DNA of 64,000 nt from Cardiocondyla obscurior (GCF_019399895.1 NC_091889.1:1918501-1982500); one strand, 5' to 3'. Positions 21,294 to 32,245 are shown, numbered from the stretch's first letter. Notes: generated by a model not told the origin, from the letters alone. Numbers and translations: made by a program.

Positions 21294-22988
21294 TGTGACG
21301 TGGCGGCTTCGGTTGCTTCGTCGCAGCTCCCCGCGGCCGTCACAAACGCAGCGGCGCTGGACGAGCCCAATAGAATAGAAAGTAAAGAGGGGCGCGGGAA
21401 TCTTCGGAGAACTCGTACTTGATTTTGAGGCGGTAATTAACGATCGCGGTACTGGATTCTGTTGCTATCGTATGTTAACGAGAGTATCGGCCGTCCGCAC
21501 CGCAGGAGGAGTGAAGGGAGCGGACCATGGGTGGAGGCGCGAGAATCCGGAAGAAAGGGTGACCGAATACGGGCCCGGGATGGGAGGCCACCCATCCCGA
21601 GGGCCTTGGAGGAAACCTACCGCCTACGCATCTCGACACTGGAATGGGGCCTGTAAGGAGATTGGCACGACCGCGAGCTATCCAAAGCTCGCGCCAACCT
21701 ATTAGTACCGATAGGGTTCTGTGAGAGCAGCGGCTCCCGCGGAAAATCGGCGGCGTGGCGCGCGGAAAAATCCGCGAGACGCGAGAGTGGGGATACGCCG
21801 GGCCTCGTGCCAAAAATTCGCGCGGTCCTCGCTCTCTTCCGTATAGACCGGCGTGTTAGACGGGCGATCGACAGGGACTGGCGGGCGATAGTAAGAGTGA
21901 GCGAGGACGATTAGAAGCGAGAGCGAGAGAGAGGGCGAGAGTGCGAGGGAAAGCGAGGACGCCTCAGGAAGCCAGGGAGTGCTTATTCGGTGAGATTTTC
22001 CACCCGCATTGCGGAATTATTGTATTGTACAGCCCTTCGCCTCCCGGGGAGGCCGACGCGGACTTGGACGATACCCGGCCACATAAAACGGGCACGCGGG
22101 CCCGTTAGATTATTTTGGCGGATCCTTGTCGCGAGACAAGGACGTAACGTTAGTGAGTGGCAGCCGACGGGCGTCCAAGGGCCGGTGACTGGGCCCCGCG
22201 AGACCTACCGGGACGGTTCGTTTGCGTTGATTGATTCGATTGTATGTGAAGCTGTCGTCCCGTCGCGTCCGCACGGAGAGCCCTCGGCAGCGGCCGAGGT
22301 CGGAAAAGCAATCACGCGGTCTCGTTTACGACGGGCGATCATACGCGTGAGTTCTTGGGTGTCGTTGCGTCCCGCGAAAACCCGCCGCGTGTACGGGAGG
22401 CGCGTGGCCGGCACCAAAACAGTCAGGGCCGGCGCTAGAGCTACGGGAGATATTCGGGGCGAATTAATAGCGGTTCGAAATAAAGCCTCGATCCAGGTGA
22501 TCGCACATCGATCAAACCCGCGTACGATTATGAAAATTCTGTTATTTGTTTGTTACTCGTCAGATGTGTCTCGTTCCGTTGCGTGTTAATAAACGGACTG
22601 AAAACTGTATTCGCTTGGTTCGCGTATCTATTATTTTGTGCCGTCGTTTCCGTTGTTCCGAGGAATTCCATCCGTGATACCCCGCCCCTCTCCGTTCGGA
22701 CGAGCTAGCCCCCGCGCGTGACGGCGATTCGAGTTCGGCATTAATTATCGAGGACCGGATAACCGATCCGGGATATACATCGGCGCGGCTGAGCCCGTGC
22801 CTGGCGCCCAAAAATTGTCTTAGTGCGAAATCCCGCCGTCCCGCGCCGGAATACGGCCGAGGAGCCGCGACCCCTCCTCCCTCCTTACCCCTCGTGTCAC
22901 GACGGCGCACGGATTTTCGTCCGTGCACGGTCGTCCCTTTTTGCTCACGACTCTCTCCTCCGGGAGGAGAGAATAGAAAATTATCGTG

Positions 22989-22991
<3 letters not shown>
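21294..22991 (+). repeat. Long solo LTR, family LTR-C
   Basis: 1.7 kb of GC-rich sequence with ends TGTGACG and CGTGACA, flanked by ATAT on both sides (21290-21293 and 22992-22995). The duplication is weak evidence because the flanks are TA-rich. AATAAA lies near 22588, giving plus orientation. The first 60 bp fold back: TGTGACG at the start pairs with CGTCACA at 21346-21352. Open frames in it (for example 21990-22589) show no domain and are not called genes. Confidence 0.6.

Positions 22992-23052
<61 letters not shown>
22992..23052. repeat. (TA)n microsatellite
   Basis: About 30 uninterrupted TA units between the solo LTR and the mitochondrial insert. Confidence 0.98.
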
Positions 23053-23053
<1 letters not shown>

Positions 23054-23501
23054 CCCTACGTCTTCTAAACAATTTCTTAAAACAGTCACTATTCCACAAT
23101 TATAAGATACATTATTTTAATAATAAATTACTAACCCGTAAAAAACTAAACCTAGCTTATTCCATTCAAATAAAATTCTTACTACATTAGGCCTAATAAT
23201 TATAATAACTACAAAAAAGATAAATAATAATACTAAATTAATAAATCGATCAATAAATTTATCCCCCCTTATATATCTAAATCTATAAATTAAAACTATT
23301 GAAGAAATTAATAAAATAAATTTAATAAATAATATTAATATTCAATCTAAATAAATTAAATACTCCAAATTAACTGAATTAAATCTAAAAATTATTCATT
23401 CTATTATAATTTTTTTTCTTAAATAATATATATACAAACTTACTAATCTTCTAAAAATAAATAATAAAATTATAATAATTATGTACACAAAAATTTTTAA
23501 A
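23053..23501 (-). pseudogene. ND5: Nuclear copy of mitochondrial ND5 (5' part)
   Basis: Read on the minus strand with the invertebrate mitochondrial code (TGA as Trp, ATA as Met), the sequence gives MSGDKFIDRFINLVLLFI, LGLVFYGLVIYYQNN and GMVTVL, clear hallmarks of the N-terminal third of NADH dehydrogenase subunit 5. It is extremely AT-rich and ends abruptly at the TA repeat. trnH lies immediately 5' of it on the same strand, as in the ancestral insect gene order. It is a NUMT: nuclear translation would hit TGA and TAA codons. Confidence 0.88.
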
Positions 23502-23572
23502 GTTATTTAAGAAACATAATATTTATTTTTAATTTCACAAATTAAAATTTTTTATAAACTACTTAAATTAAC
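23502..23572 (-). pseudogene. trnH: Nuclear copy of mitochondrial tRNA-His
   Basis: On the minus strand it runs from GTTAATT to AAATAAC, a 7-bp acceptor stem with one mismatch. The anticodon arm TTTTAATTTGTGAAATTAAA places GTG (His) in the loop (complement at 23536-23538). Its place directly upstream of ND5 agrees with the insect mitochondrial order ND4-trnH-ND5. Confidence 0.7.
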
Positions 23573-23578
23573 ATTATA

Positions 23579-24217
23579 CAGGGTGTCCGGTTCGTTTTGT
23601 CACTCCCGAAATTTTGGGGTAGACAAGAATATTTCAAGACGAAAAGTCTGATACAATTATGCATAATTCGTCACCGTTGATTTTATAAAAATTATAACGT
23701 CTCGGCAAATGAACGCTAAGAAATCTATGGGCTGGGCGCGGCGATGGCATTGTTTCGTTTTCTGCAGAAAGTAACCGAATCGAATAATAATGATTGGCGA
23801 GCGGGTTCGGCGAATGAGCTCTAAGCAACTTAAGGGCCGGCCGCGGCGGCGATGGTGTTTATAAACTTGCGGCAATCATGAAACGAATGCGCTCGCGATT
23901 GTCTTTTTTTGAGTTGACTCAGATAACATCTTTATAAACACCGTCGCCGCCGCGGCCGGCCCCTAAGTTGCTTAGAGCTCATTCGCCGAACCCGCTCGCC
24001 AATCATTATTATTCGATTCGGTTATTTTCTGCAGAAAACGAAACAATGCCATCGCCGCGCCCAGCCCATAGATTTCTTAGCGTTCATTTGCCGAGACGTT
24101 ATAATTTTTATAAAATCAACGGTGACGAATTATGCATAATTGTATCAGACTTTTCGTCTTGAAATATTCTTGTCTACCCCAAAATTTCGGGAGTGACAAA
24201 ACGAACCGGACACCCTG
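23579..24217. mobile_element. Fold-back MITE, copy FB2
   Basis: The arms 23579-23865 and 23931-24217 (287 bp each) are near-perfect reverse complements around a 65-bp spacer. The ends read CAGGGTGTCCGGTTCG. TATA flanks both sides (23575-23578 and 24218-24221). Because the arms are copies, each carries the same 64-codon open frame (23634-23828 minus, 23968-24162 plus), which is not a gene. It interrupts the mitochondrial insertion. Confidence 0.92.
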
Positions 24218-24290
24218 TATAAATACTATCAAATTTATTAAAATAAAAATTAAATTACTTATATTATCATTATTATTTAAAACTTACCTT
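24218..24290 (-). pseudogene. Possible continuation of the mitochondrial insert (ND4 3' end)
   Basis: This AT-rich stretch follows FB2 exactly where the ND4 3' end would lie. With FB2 removed, a minus-strand mitochondrial-code frame runs to a TAA overlapping the trnH start. The match is composition and position only. Confidence 0.35.
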
Positions 24291-24431
24291 GAATATCAAT
24301 AAATTATATGTCGTGCGTCATTATTTACCTCTCCTCAAAGTACCTTAATGTTTTAGCAGAATACTAGTATCTGCAAATAAGAAATTTATTAAATTATATA
24401 ATTTTTAGTTTTTTTTCTGTAATAGATAAAC

Positions 24432-26619
24432 ATGGCCATAAACGCAACTGTTCAAAATTATATGAATGATCCGAATTTTTATTGTAAGTACTTATTTTAT
24501 CAGATTTTTTTCTACAATTTTTGTTTAACATTCTACGTTTTACTAGTAAGATTTTTTGTGTTTACAGATTACATGGTACCTTATGAAACATTGATGAATG
24601 ATGGACCGGGTTAGTATAAATTTTTTAATTTCTTTATAAATATGATTTATTTCTTAATTGTATTGTTGATTTTTAGTCAACGGAATATCAAACGCCCGAA
24701 TAATATTTAATAATATTTTAAAAATAATGAAAACTGGGGATACAATTAAATTATTTATACAAAATTTTACTCCCCTTAATACGCATATTGCGGTATTAAA
24801 TAATATTAAATTTAAAACGTAAGTTATTATTTTATATTACAATTTATTATAAGCGTAAAGTTTGTTTTGTAACGATGCCCCCGGAATGAGCATCGTTCCC
24901 GGAGAAGAACGGACGAGACGACCATCCTCTCGGCCAGAAAAGGGATCGCGGGGGCCTCCCGAAGAAACCGATCATCGAAATACGTAAATTGTAACGAGTA
25001 CCGCGGAACGCGCCAAGTCCCGCGGAACGAACGTATCCGAGCGGCCCCGAACTCATCCGAGCGAGCGCGACGCGCACGGTACCGCGGAATACCGCGGCCG
25101 GCGCCACGAACAAGGATACCCCCGGACGTCGCCTTGTTCCAGATAAAAAGACGAACTCGGGGAAGTCGCGCACCGTTCTCGTTCCGTTCGCCTCACAGCG
25201 AACATCCGGACCGAACCGACTCCTGGAGCAAGCAAACCAACGGGGTGGAGCGAACTCCGTCTCGGTCAGGAACTCCTGACGCTTGCACCGCAGAGGAATT
25301 TTCCTTACAGCCGAACGCAAGACTAGACTCGTAAGATCGGCTCGTGGGGTGAAGCGCACTTCGCATCCTTCGAGCGATCTCGATCCCGGATCTACAGTCG
25401 GTTTGCCAAGGCGAAAATATCCTTTCGCACCGTTGCACAAACCCGGGGTGGAGAGCTCTCCGCCTCGGCCGAGTACTCTCGGCTACTGCAACACCGAACA
25501 GGTGCTCCATCCTCCCCGCTGTCCGAACACCGCATTCGCGCCGCGATCTAAGCGTTAGGTCGATCACCGCGTCTCGCGCCGCGTGCATAGATCCGGCCCC
25601 GCCCAGGCCCGCGACTCGGGGAAATATTCGCGCCGCTAGCCCCGCGCTCCGATTAGGGCGTTATCTAGGCGGATGCCGAAAACTTGTAACGGCCCGCCCG
25701 TCATAGATCCGCGTATCGATTACCACCGTACCGATCCGGCGCATACTCGCGCCAATTACTGCGTTATCGTAAATCTTTTGTTAAATTCGTGTTCGTCCGG
25801 CGACGTCTCAATCACGCGTTCGTCACAATTGGCTTACTGTACTTTGTTTTATTTAATTGAATAAATTATCAATTAATTGTTACACAAACCACGTCTCGTG
25901 CATTCTCGGACCTCTCAATTCAAATCGCGAATCCTGTCCGTCCGGCGAGCACGTCCGGGCACTCCAGCTTGTACGATATTCGCGGCCACGAATTACGGTC
26001 GTTTCAGTTTTCATTAAAATTGTAACAATAATTTGTAAATGTATTATATTTTTTTTTCAGATGTAATATATATATAATTGACAAAAACAATCCCAATTTT
26101 ATTTTTAAACGAAAATTATCAAATAATGGATTTTTAATACTATGGCCCGTAATTGAGCAAACAATAAAAACATGCAATGTTATAAAAATAGTAATGGTAA
26201 GTATAGTATTTTATCTAATTTTAAATAAGGTATAAAATGGCTTTTTTTTAATTACTATTTTCTTGAATTAATGCGCACGCCTGTATTGTTCTAATGTAAA
26301 TAAATAATGTTTTAGACACAAGTAATCAATAACATTAATAAACAAACATTTTTACATAATAAAAAATCGCAAATATATGGACTTTTTATATAATGAAAGG
26401 ACAAAAGAATGTCCCATTTTAATGCAAGAAGTTAAAGTAACAACTGTGTAAGTATTTTTTGTTAATTTAACTTTTTATGTTGTCGTTTGTTTTGTTTCTT
26501 TTAATCTCTTTTCTATTATATGAATTTTTTAGAGGGCAAATATATAAACCAAAAAAACACTCGCTTTTAGATGAAGAAAAAAATATATCTTTGTGAGTAG
26601 AGTAGTACAGTAGGATATT

Positions 26620-26652
<33 letters not shown>

Positions 26653-28550
26653 TTCTTCATTACATTAATATTTCAGAGAAATGAATACGGCTCAGCCTGT
26701 ATTGCCTGTATTGTCTGTAACGGCTTCGGCAACAGCAACTGACCACGTAGAAGTGGTCAGAAGCGCTTCTCTGTAAGTAGTAATAATAGTACATGTATTA
26801 AAAAAAAAACGTTTAAACTTAATATAAATATTAATTTTTTAGATTAAATCTATCATCAGCGTTGTTAAAAGAAGATAATCTCCCAGAAATTTCACAGCAA
26901 TCAATGCCTAACAACTCTTTTATTGAAACCGCGTAAGTATTTATATTAAATAGTATAAATTTACTAATTAAGAGCATGTTAGCGCATGTTATTTTATATT
27001 AAAAAATTATTTGCATTTAATATCAATATTAATTTTTCAGTAGTGAACTCGAAACAACGCCAATAGAAAAAACGCCGCCGATACTACTTAATAAATCATT
27101 TTTACGGGTGCCAATGTATAGTCCTTGCAGAAAACAATTAAATAATGAGACAGAGTAAGATATTTTTATACAAAAGTACGCTATGAAATAAGTGAGCCTG
27201 TAAGTTTTAATTACAAAATTGTTAATTTTTTAGATGTGTGCAAGAGATTAGCCCCATCAATTCTACTGTGGCGGTTGCGACTGCTGCTCATTCGGCTAAC
27301 CGCAGTGATACGTAAGTATTTTTAATCATATATTTGTTTAAAATTTTTATTAAAAAATTATTAATATTTCAGACCACAAGCGGGGCCGTCTCATATGACA
27401 ACAAATTATTCTGTGGCAGTTGCAGCAGCCGCAGCAGCAGATACGGACAGTGATACGTCGTAAGTATTTTTAATCATATACTTGTTTACAATTTTTATTA
27501 AAAAATTAATATTTCAGACCACAGGCGGGGCCTTCCAAATCTGTCGATGTAAGTATTATTTAAAGGTTTTATTATTAACAAACACATCTATTAACTTTAG
27601 AATACTCGCTTGTCTCTTTGTTATTTAAAAATTGGGACATTTTACACTTTTTCAGATAAAATGTCCAGAATGCAATAGAATTTTCACTTGTTGCCATAAC
27701 CACGAAAGAAATAAAAGTAAAAAAGAAAATAATAAATCTACCGTAAGTACTTGTAACCATATGTTACGTTTAGTAGTAAAAAAAATAATTTTGACAGTAC
27801 TTTGAAAAACAATGTTCTCCCGATTTTGATGTTTGTCCGTGTACTTTTGTATCTTGACGCGCTGATTACGAATCCCATAGTGGTTATTTGCAGAAATTGA
27901 TTTTTATGGTGGAATCGATAAAAGAAACCATAAAACGATTTTTCTTGTTTATTTTTTTAAATATTAAGAATTTTAAACAATGTTTTTAGATTTTGTTTTG
28001 AATGTTTTGAAAACAGACGGACATCAATATCGGGAGAGCATCGTTTTCGGAAGTTTATCTTTAATTTTTTTTACATTTTATATTTTAGTTTCAATGCTCA
28101 GAGTGTGATAAAAAATACACACTAGAACAAAATTTAAAAAGGCACATTAAATCGGCCCACACCAACTTTCAAATTAATTGCGAGTATTGCAAGAAAATAT
28201 TTAAACGTAGCGATGTCTACAAAAAACACTTATATACGCAACACAGTAAGTATTAATATTGTGTATTAATACAAGGTGTATTATTCCATATTGACAAACT
28301 GTCAGTTAGATAAGTCTGGTGGATACAAGTTAATAAGTCCTGTGCCGTTTTGCAAGATTCTCAAAAACTATTGAGAATTTTGCAAAACGGCACAGGACTT
28401 ATTAACTTGTATCCACCAGACCAATCTAACTGACAGTTTGTCAATATAGAATGATACACCCTGTATAATTCATATCATTTTACATTTATGATTATGTTAA
28501 AAATTATGTATTTATAATATTAATTTTTTTTTTCAGACATTGAAGACTAA
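24432..28550 (+). CDS. 15-exon C2H2 zinc-finger gene
   Basis: Exons by GT-AG borders: 24432-24483, 24568-24609, 24677-24818, 26061-26196, 26316-26447, 26533-26592, 26677-26772, 26843-26932, 27041-27154, 27234-27311, 27373-27459, 27518-27548, 27656-27742, 28089-28245, 28537-28550. Splice phases match at every junction, which random sequence would not give. The start is ATG 24432 (MAINATVQNYMNDP) and the stop is TAA 28548-28550. The N-terminus (exons 1-4) is unrecognised; the middle is low-complexity and Ala/Ser/Pro-rich; the C-terminus has fingers CSECDKKYTLEQNLKRHIKSAH and CEYCKKIFKRSDVYKKHLYTQH, plus a CPEC half-finger in exon 13. The only break is a one-base phase change inside exon 5, near the TATATGGAC at about 26376. 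A solo LTR sits in intron 3 and a fold-back element in intron 14. Probably a DNA-binding protein, host or transposon-derived. Confidence 0.75.
24868..26006 (+). repeat. Solo LTR, family LTR-A, in intron 3
   Basis: 1139 bp, TGTAACGA...TCGTTTCA, flanked by GTTT on both sides (24864-24867 and 26007-26010). AATAAA at about 25859 gives plus orientation. The first bases form a perfect 8-bp stem, AACGATGC/GCATCGTT. The start resembles the solo LTR at 37532-38612. It has no coding content. Confidence 0.8.
27312..27548 (+). repeat. Tandem intron-exon duplication in the C2H2 gene
   Basis: The intron before exon 11 (27312-27372) and the intron before exon 12 (27460-27517) are near-identical, and both exons start ACCACAxGCGGGGCC. 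A segment containing intron plus exon start was duplicated in tandem. Confidence 0.85.
28272..28463. mobile_element. Fold-back MITE, copy FB3
   Basis: Arms 28272-28364 and 28371-28463 are reverse complements with a 6-base loop. The right end reads ACACCCTGTATA; TA flanks both sides. The inner part (GAGAATTTTGCAAAACGG) is shared with FB1. It lies in the last intron of the C2H2 gene. Confidence 0.88.
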
Positions 28551-29256
28551 TTAAACGCACAATTAAACACAATTATTTATTTAATTATTTATTTTATAAA
28601 AAAACTGTAAATATATTTTTATCTATTTCTTTTATTCAAGTTGTATATAAATGTTAAAATAATAAAAAAAAAACGTTGCAGAATAACAAAATAATTTTTA
28701 AAAACAATTATGCAATTATTTATTCCTTCATTCATAAAGCGTGAGACGCCGTAAACAAGTCGCGAGCGCGAGCGGAAAAAATGATTTTTTTTTAAGTTTT
28801 ATTTCTATTATTTAAATTTATTACACAAATAAAAAATTGATAAATATGTTTTATTAATTATAACGTCAAAAAAAATAGAGAAAAAGGAAATTAATATCTC
28901 TTTCAATGAAAACAAAAAATTTATGATGTGCAATAATAAAACACGATTTATATACACGTATTCGGCTTTTCGTTAGATATTTTTTTGTATATCCATACTT
29001 TCTTATTTCTATATATAAACTATTAAAATAATATAGTATAATATTTTATTTTATTTATTATTTTTATTATTTTTAATATTTTTATAATATTAATATTATT
29101 ATATTATTGATTATTTTATTTTTATCTTTTTTATTTTTTTATCTTTTCTTGAATCGTGCGGTGCATCAAAATTTTCTAACCACACCGGTTGTATTTTTAA
29201 AAAATATTAAAAATACATCCGACAGTCCGAAGTCTGTGTAAGTGGGACGGGAAAAA
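28551..29256. other. AT-rich, no gene seen
   Basis: Downstream of the C2H2 gene. Strongly AT-rich with long A and T runs; only short frames. Confidence 0.5.
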
Positions 29257-29257
29257 T

Positions 29258-29641
29258 TTGTTGCAATGCACGTTTATACTGGATGTCACAAACATACGTA
29301 AAAAAACATTTAGAGTAGATAGAACGCGGAAAAAAACAGGGCGTGCAAAAAGAACGGATAGCGCGGAAAAAAGAAAGCGTACGGAAGGATCGGATAACGC
29401 GGAGAAAACGAAACGTGCGGAAAGAACGGATAGCGCAAAGAAAACAAGGCGGGCAGAAAGCACATTACAAGGTTTGATTGTCCACGTCGAAAGACTTAAA
29501 ATTTTAAAACCCATGCTGATTGGTTCTTTTTTGCTTGGCTTGCTTCTCGCCAAGCGAAAGAAAATGTCAGCAGTCAAAAAAGAGGTTATGAGGTTTGATT
29601 TTGGCATTGGCTTTTATTTAATTGCTATTTTCTTGAAATAA
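29258..29641 (+). CDS. Doubtful ORF with a basic 12-residue repeat
   Basis: A 127-codon open frame whose middle is three and a third copies of a 36-bp unit (29342-29460) giving 12-residue units such as RAERTDSAKKTR. The N-terminus has no signal and the C-terminus is hydrophobic with basic patches. No known domain is recognised. The same stretch is open on the minus strand (29607-29197), which suggests the openness is a composition effect of the repeat. Its last 30 bp and following sequence match 26249-26300, an intronic repeat, so it is probably repeat DNA and not a gene. Confidence 0.25.
   Translation: MLQCTFILDVTNIRKKTFRVDRTRKKTGRAKRTDSAEKRKRTEGSDNAEKTKRAERTDSAKKTRRAESTLQGLIVHVERLKILKPMLIGSFLLGLLLAKRKKMSAVKKEVMRFDFGIGFYLIAIFLK
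29342..29460. repeat. 36-bp tandem repeat
   Basis: Units at 29342-29377, 29378-29413 and 29414-29449 plus a partial fourth; consensus around CGTGCGGAAAGAACGGATAG. Confidence 0.85.
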
Positions 29642-30658
29642 TGCGCGCACGCAGCGCGCGCCTGTATTGTTCTAGTCTGTAAAAAATTGGTGTGACGTTT
29701 AATTAGCTGAAAATTGATTCTATTGTTGCTGTTTATTGTTGCCGCTTAAAATTGTCGCTGATTGGTTCTCTCGATTGGCTCGCTTCGTGCTAAACGATAG
29801 TAAAGCCGTAAATACATAAGAAATTGAACCAATCGTATTCTTTATACATACGCGTTATGCGTTATGTATAAGTGTGTATGTATTTTGATTTTTAAACGTC
29901 AGCTGTCAAAAAAAGGTTTTGAAGTTCGGTATCAGTTTAGTTTGCAACAACAAAAAGTTAAATAAAAACTCGGAAAATGTAGTATAAATTTAGTTAATAA
30001 GCAATAATTAAAAACATGTTAGCATTAATATTATAATATCAAGAGACGCGGTTTTTTATTTTGAGTTATTGAGATTATCATATTTCAACAACGATTAAAC
30101 CGATCAATTTTGAAATATGTTTATTACAAAGTTTATAATTTATTTATATCAAAAATGTATTTTTATTTTTCTTTTACGTTTTGTACAAGCAGAGACATCA
30201 CGATGCATACGTCAAATTGTGAAATAAGCATTTCGGAACAGTCACTGAAAAGTACGAGAATTTGTTACTAAGCGGCGTCGCTTTCTCGCATTTAAAATAC
30301 ATTTCAGCCGGAATATAAACGGATCCGTTAAGGCACTTATTTGTCGAGGTTTCGAATATTATATTATTTTAACAAAAGTTTGTTCCTTGTTATGGATCTT
30401 ATGTTATATCTTATTATATAACCAGTAACTGTTGTTTTAGAGATATTCTGATACCACCGAATTATTATTATTATAGATACTTTTACTTAAAAGTAATATT
30501 GAAAGATGAGGTGGCGTCGTTTTCTCATATTTAAAATTACATTTTAGTTGGAATATAACGGGCCCGTTAAGGCGTCCCTTTGTCAAGTTTTTGACTGTTA
30601 TGTGATACTCATGAAAATTGGTTCCTGGTTACGGATTTTAAGACATGTTATATGTCTT
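29642..30658. repeat. Intergenic DNA with a diverged ~240-bp tandem duplication
   Basis: GGCGTCGCTTTCTCGCATTT near 30272 and GGCGTCGTTTTCTCATATTT near 30512 begin two diverged copies of about 180-190 bp (roughly 30270-30455 and 30510-30700). The second copy runs into the 3' end of the minus-strand C2H2 gene. The rest is AT-rich without genes. Confidence 0.65.
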
Positions 30659-31456
30659 TTAATTAAGTAATCGGTAACTGCGGTTATAGGGATGTTTCGA
30701 TATATCTTTAAAATTCTTGTAATTTACATGACAATAAAAATTTCTTTCAATGAAAAAAGTCACAAAATGTTTTTGCAATTTTGTTCTTGGAGTTAAAAAA
30801 GAGTTAATTATCATTTTTGTTGGTTTTATAAAACAGTTAATATTACTTAAATATGTTATAGTGTAGTGCTCACTTTTAAATTTGGTTAAACATTTTTTAA
30901 TAATATTTACAAAGCGACATATGTCACTTGTAGCTCCATATCTATCTTCTAATAGTTTTAAAGTGTCAAATACGTAAATATGCATAATGTTATTAATAAT
31001 GTCATGAACGTTTTTTTTTGTTAAATTGTCTAACGAATACAATCTTGCAATTAAACGCAATGTTGATTGAAAAATCTTACAGGTAAAATCTTCAAGAGAA
31101 CTGAAATTTTTTATTTTACTAGACGTTATAATTTTTTTTTCGAACTGTTTGTTCTCGATTATAGCATAATCATTGTTATGTATTATATTTATCGACTCAT
31201 TTAATGTTACCTTTGTTTGAGTATGTATAGAATTTTTACATTTTTGTTCCAAAGCACCATATCTTTGATTAAATGGAATATCGTGGATTGTACATATATG
31301 TCGCAGTAACGAGTAAACGGTAGTATATGAATTTGTGCAATTTGGATAATTGCATTGAACTTCAGAATATAATAACTCTTTGTGTTTAAGTTTTATATGA
31401 CATTTCAAATGTCCAAAGTCTATGTAAGAGTCATCACAAAACATGCAAATAAACAT
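30659..31456 (-). CDS. C2H2 zinc-finger protein of unknown function
   Basis: 265 codons from ATG at 31454-31456 to a stop at 30659. Two fingers lie at the N-terminus: CMFCDDSYIDFGHLKCHIKLKH (C-x2-C-x12-H-x4-H) and a second, from CNYPNC to HICTIH (C-x4-C-x12-H-x4-H). The remaining 200 residues are helical-looking and Lys/Asn/Ile-rich with a conserved-looking SDICRFVNIIKKCLTKFKSE. I do not recognise the family. It lies 128 bp downstream of the minus-strand exon 31585-31938 and may form a functional pair with it. The 3' end overlaps a diverged tandem repeat, so the natural C-terminus may be truncated. Confidence 0.6.
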   Translation of the reverse strand: MFICMFCDDSYIDFGHLKCHIKLKHKELLYSEVQCNYPNCTNSYTTVYSLLRHICTIHDIPFNQRYGALEQKCKNSIHTQTKVTLNESINIIHNNDYAIIENKQFEKKIITSSKIKNFSSLEDFTCKIFQSTLRLIARLYSLDNLTKKNVHDIINNIMHIYVFDTLKLLEDRYGATSDICRFVNIIKKCLTKFKSEHYTITYLSNINCFIKPTKMIINSFLTPRTKLQKHFVTFFIERNFYCHVNYKNFKDISKHPYNRSYRLLN

Positions 31457-31584
31457 TTTTCAACAAAAAAATATATTATATATAGAATTGTCTATATCAT
31501 GTATAGAATCATATATAAATCTCTTTTAAAAATATAAACAAAAAAGAAAATCTCTAGAATGTGGAAAACATATACTTATTTTAA

Positions 31585-32110
31585 TTATTCATTGCACATT
31601 TGCATATTTTGAGCAGTTTCTAATTTCTTTAAAATATGTTCAGTATTTGAAAAAAAAATATCCCATGGTGTTGAAAGTTTATATAAACCTTTTTGTATCA
31701 GCATCCATAGATGTTTGCTAGCATCTGGATACTCTATGTGCAAAACGTGGAAAGTTTTAAAACAGACGTCCAAGGCCTCTAATACAGAATCCGTAGAATA
31801 TAACACTTGATCCACGTTCACGTACGATTGTAATATATTGTCAACCGATCCCATTACTATTATATACGGTTGTACAGACGTATTCATTTCTTTCGCTTTG
31901 TTATTGCTTTCTTGACGAATTCTCGCAATATCAGCACAAGTCTAAAACAAAATATTTAAAATATAACATTAATATTTTTATTTTAATTATACCTTTAAAT
32001 ATTTCATATATTATTTATACTAACAAATGCACATTTTATCATACTATCTTTTGATGCAGCAATGGATGCTTTACATTGTTTGTTTTTTCCATTTAATTTT
32101 TTTCTTATTT
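31585..32110 (-). CDS. Spliced protein of unknown function, partial
   Basis: Two exons on the minus strand: about 32110-32025, ending at a GTTAGT donor, and 31938-31585, starting after TTTTAG. The phase is continuous through the join (MIKCAF then TCADIARIRQESNN). The stop is at 31585-31587. The product has an Ala/Ser-rich helix, then YIIVMGSVDNILQSYVNVDQ and FKTFHVLHIEYPDASKHLWM, suggesting an all-helical domain. The 5' end is not found; the upstream exon begins Lys-rich near an A run at 32100. I do not recognise the family. The adjacent downstream C2H2 ORF on the same strand suggests a two-gene mobile or host locus. Confidence 0.5.
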
Positions 32111-32245
32111 TTTGCGTTGGACATATCATATATGACAGAAGATAAATTATAATAGTTACTTTCGAATCTGTAAAAAATACATTTTAACTTATATGTTAAC
32201 TAACTTCATGTAAATATATATATATATATATAGGAATTCTTAAAG

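Noticed and set aside
21990..22589. 199-codon open frame
   Set aside because: It lies inside the GC-rich solo LTR, has no domain and is explained by composition.
22801..22816. TGGCGCC as a tRNA-Lys-type primer-binding site
   Set aside because: A solo-LTR reading ending CGTGACA at 22991 explains the region better, and no gag or pol follows.
23634..24162. Two identical 64-codon open frames on opposite strands
   Set aside because: They are the mirror images of the FB2 palindrome arms and have no domain.
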